Part shown: positions 62,997-64,000 of the stretch, piece after piece
Numbering within the stretch: position 1 is the first letter of the stretch
How the letters are laid out: each line of letters opens with the position of its first letter
Source of the DNA: an uncultured Selenomonadales bacterium
GTDB taxonomy: Bacteria > Bacillota > Negativicutes > Selenomonadales > Selenomonadaceae
Assembly (NCBI GenBank): GCA_947307055.1
Contig: CAMZHX010000005.1
Location: forward strand, 62,001-126,000
Length of the DNA: 64,000 nt
Reading direction: 5' to 3'
Translations under genes and position numbers: made by a program
Notes under the pieces: model-generated
Told to the model about the DNA's origin: nothing
The model's database searches: none
The model's input: the letters and a program-made list of their open reading frames with translations, nothing else

Positions 62997-64000
62997 CCTT
63001 CCATATTTGTGCGCGTTTTGTGGAGCAGACTCATTTTCATATCATAATAATCGGGCGTCATGTCGAGGTAATGCTTGTGCGGATTCTCAAAGCGTTGTTC
63101 CTCTTGCCAAATTTCGTGTTCTAGCTGTTGCTTAACGTAGTCGCGAATTTCATGGAGCGTCGGCAAATTTTCTGTGCGCCGCCCGTCCTTGACGTAAAGC
63201 CGCGAAAGTTTTTTAGCCGAACAATTTTCAAAGTGGCGATTCTTCCAGGGCTTGACGGGGTCGACGTAGCGGAAAGGCTTTGCCATGTCGATGGGCTCAT
63301 CAACAAGCGCGATTAAATCGGCAACCGCGTGCCCGACCTCGTCGTAGACGCGATAAATACTTTTCAAGCCGGGATTCGTAATCTTCTCAACGTTCTCGCT
63401 GACTTTGATTCGCGGGACAAAAACTCCGTCCTCCTCAACCGCGACGATTTTGTAAACCGCGCCGAAAACCGGCTCCGACTTTGCAGTTATCAACCGCTCG
63501 CCGACGCCGAAAGAATCAATCGCCGCGCCCTGACTTATCAGAGAAGTTATCGTGAATTCGTCAAGGCTATTGGAAGCGATAATTCTGCAATCGGTCAAGC
63601 CCGCGTCGTCTAGTATCTTGCGAATTTTTTTAGACAAGTAAGCCAAGTCGCCCGAATCAATCCGCACGCCGCGCAGGCGTTTACCTTGCGGCTCCAAAAC
63701 TTCTTTGGCAACGCGAATGGCATTGGGAATACCGCTGTGAACAACGTCATAGGTATCGACAAGGAGCGTGGTCGAATCGGGATAAACTTCGGCGTAGCGT
63801 TTGAAGGCCTCGAACTCGTTGCGGAAGTACATAACCCAACTATGCGCCATCGTGCCGTTGACGGGAATATCAAACAGTTGCCCCGCGCTGACAGTCGCCG
63901 TGCCGTTGACGCCGCCGATAAATGCCGCTCGTGCTCCATAAGTTGCCGCGTCCATGTTGTGAGCCCGTCGCGCTCCAAAGTCCGAAACAAATCGCCCTTC
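62993..64000 (-). CDS. pncB: Nicotinate phosphoribosyltransferase (N-terminus beyond window)
   Basis: It makes nicotinate mononucleotide in the NAD salvage pathway. The frame stays open to the right edge: upstream of an internal Met (63955) the codons give EGRFVSDFGARRAHN, the conserved motif of the family (E-FG-RRA), so the true start lies outside the window. Inside are GTATVSAGQLFDIPVNGTMA with the catalytic-site histidine region AHSWVM, VDTYDVVHSG and RIDSGDLAYLSKK. About 336 residues are visible. The stop is translationally coupled to a small ORF. Confidence 0.93.
   Translation of the reverse strand, partial: EGRFVSDFGARRAHNMDAATYGARAAFIGGVNGTATVSAGQLFDIPVNGTMAHSWVMYFRNEFEAFKRYAEVYPDSTTLLVDTYDVVHSGIPNAIRVAKEVLEPQGKRLRGVRIDSGDLAYLSKKIRKILDDAGLTDCRIIASNSLDEFTITSLISQGAAIDSFGVGERLITAKSEPVFGAVYKIVAVEEDGVFVPRIKVSENVEKITNPGLKSIYRVYDEVGHAVADLIALVDEPIDMAKPFRYVDPVKPWKNRHFENCSAKKLSRLYVKDGRRTENLPTLHEIRDYVKQQLEHEIWQEEQRFENPHKHYLDMTPDYYDMKMSLLHKTRTNMEG

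Overview
The window looks like a piece of a chromosome from an anaerobic diderm Firmicute (Negativicutes, Selenomonas-like). This is inference. Gene style, AGGAGG-type ribosome sites and genes such as yitT and greA look Firmicute, while an RND efflux pump and a phage-tail/type VI-like apparatus suggest an outer membrane. No rRNA, tRNA or CRISPR array was seen. Most genes lie on the minus strand.

Layout. (1) 1-9670, minus: one giant open frame (more than 3,220 codons, C-terminus beyond the left edge) of glycine/aspartate-rich RTX-like calcium-binding repeats. It is interrupted by a helical and hydrophobic segment and by 8 + 4 tandem repeats of 92 and 91 residues. (2) 9947-13803, minus: oppBCDF oligopeptide importer, without oppA. 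(3) 13906-37083, minus: one tightly packed 17-gene operon, the centrepiece of the window. It encodes a contractile-injection core (PAAR-like tip, sheath-like protein, Hcp-like tube, VgrG spike), five Hsp70/actin-fold proteins, three coiled-coil proteins with GrpE-like ends, two small coiled-coil proteins and three unrecognised proteins. No ClpV, TssJLM or recognisable TssEFG is present in the window. (4) 37250-41318, plus: an RND efflux adaptor and pump. (5) 41352-42590, plus: UDP-glucose dehydrogenase. (6) 42587-52595, minus: a reductase-terminated NRPS of unusual domain order, coupled to a MATE transporter that carries a histidine-kinase-like ATPase domain. (7) 52761-55012, minus: an M15 peptidase and the oligopeptide-binding lipoprotein OppA. 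(8) 55302-57278, plus: NDH-2 and fructose-6-phosphate aldolase/transaldolase. (9) 57355-64000, minus: purD, greA, an MBL-fold hydrolase, a YitT-family membrane protein, an iron-dependent alcohol dehydrogenase, a 49-codon small ORF and nicotinate phosphoribosyltransferase (5' end beyond the right edge).

How it may work together. In the large operon every gene junction is at most 17 nt, and an extended -10 promoter lies at its head, so apparatus and chaperones are probably made as one set. My reading is a type VI-like injection machine in which Hsp70 ATPases with dedicated GrpE-like partners do assembly, recycling or effector loading. The NRPS has two nearly identical adenylation domains and a terminal reductase, which suggests a short peptide aldehyde or a cyclised derivative. 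The coupled MATE protein is a candidate exporter. M15 peptidase plus OppA, with OppBCDF encoded about 39 kb away, suggests cell-wall peptide trimming and uptake.
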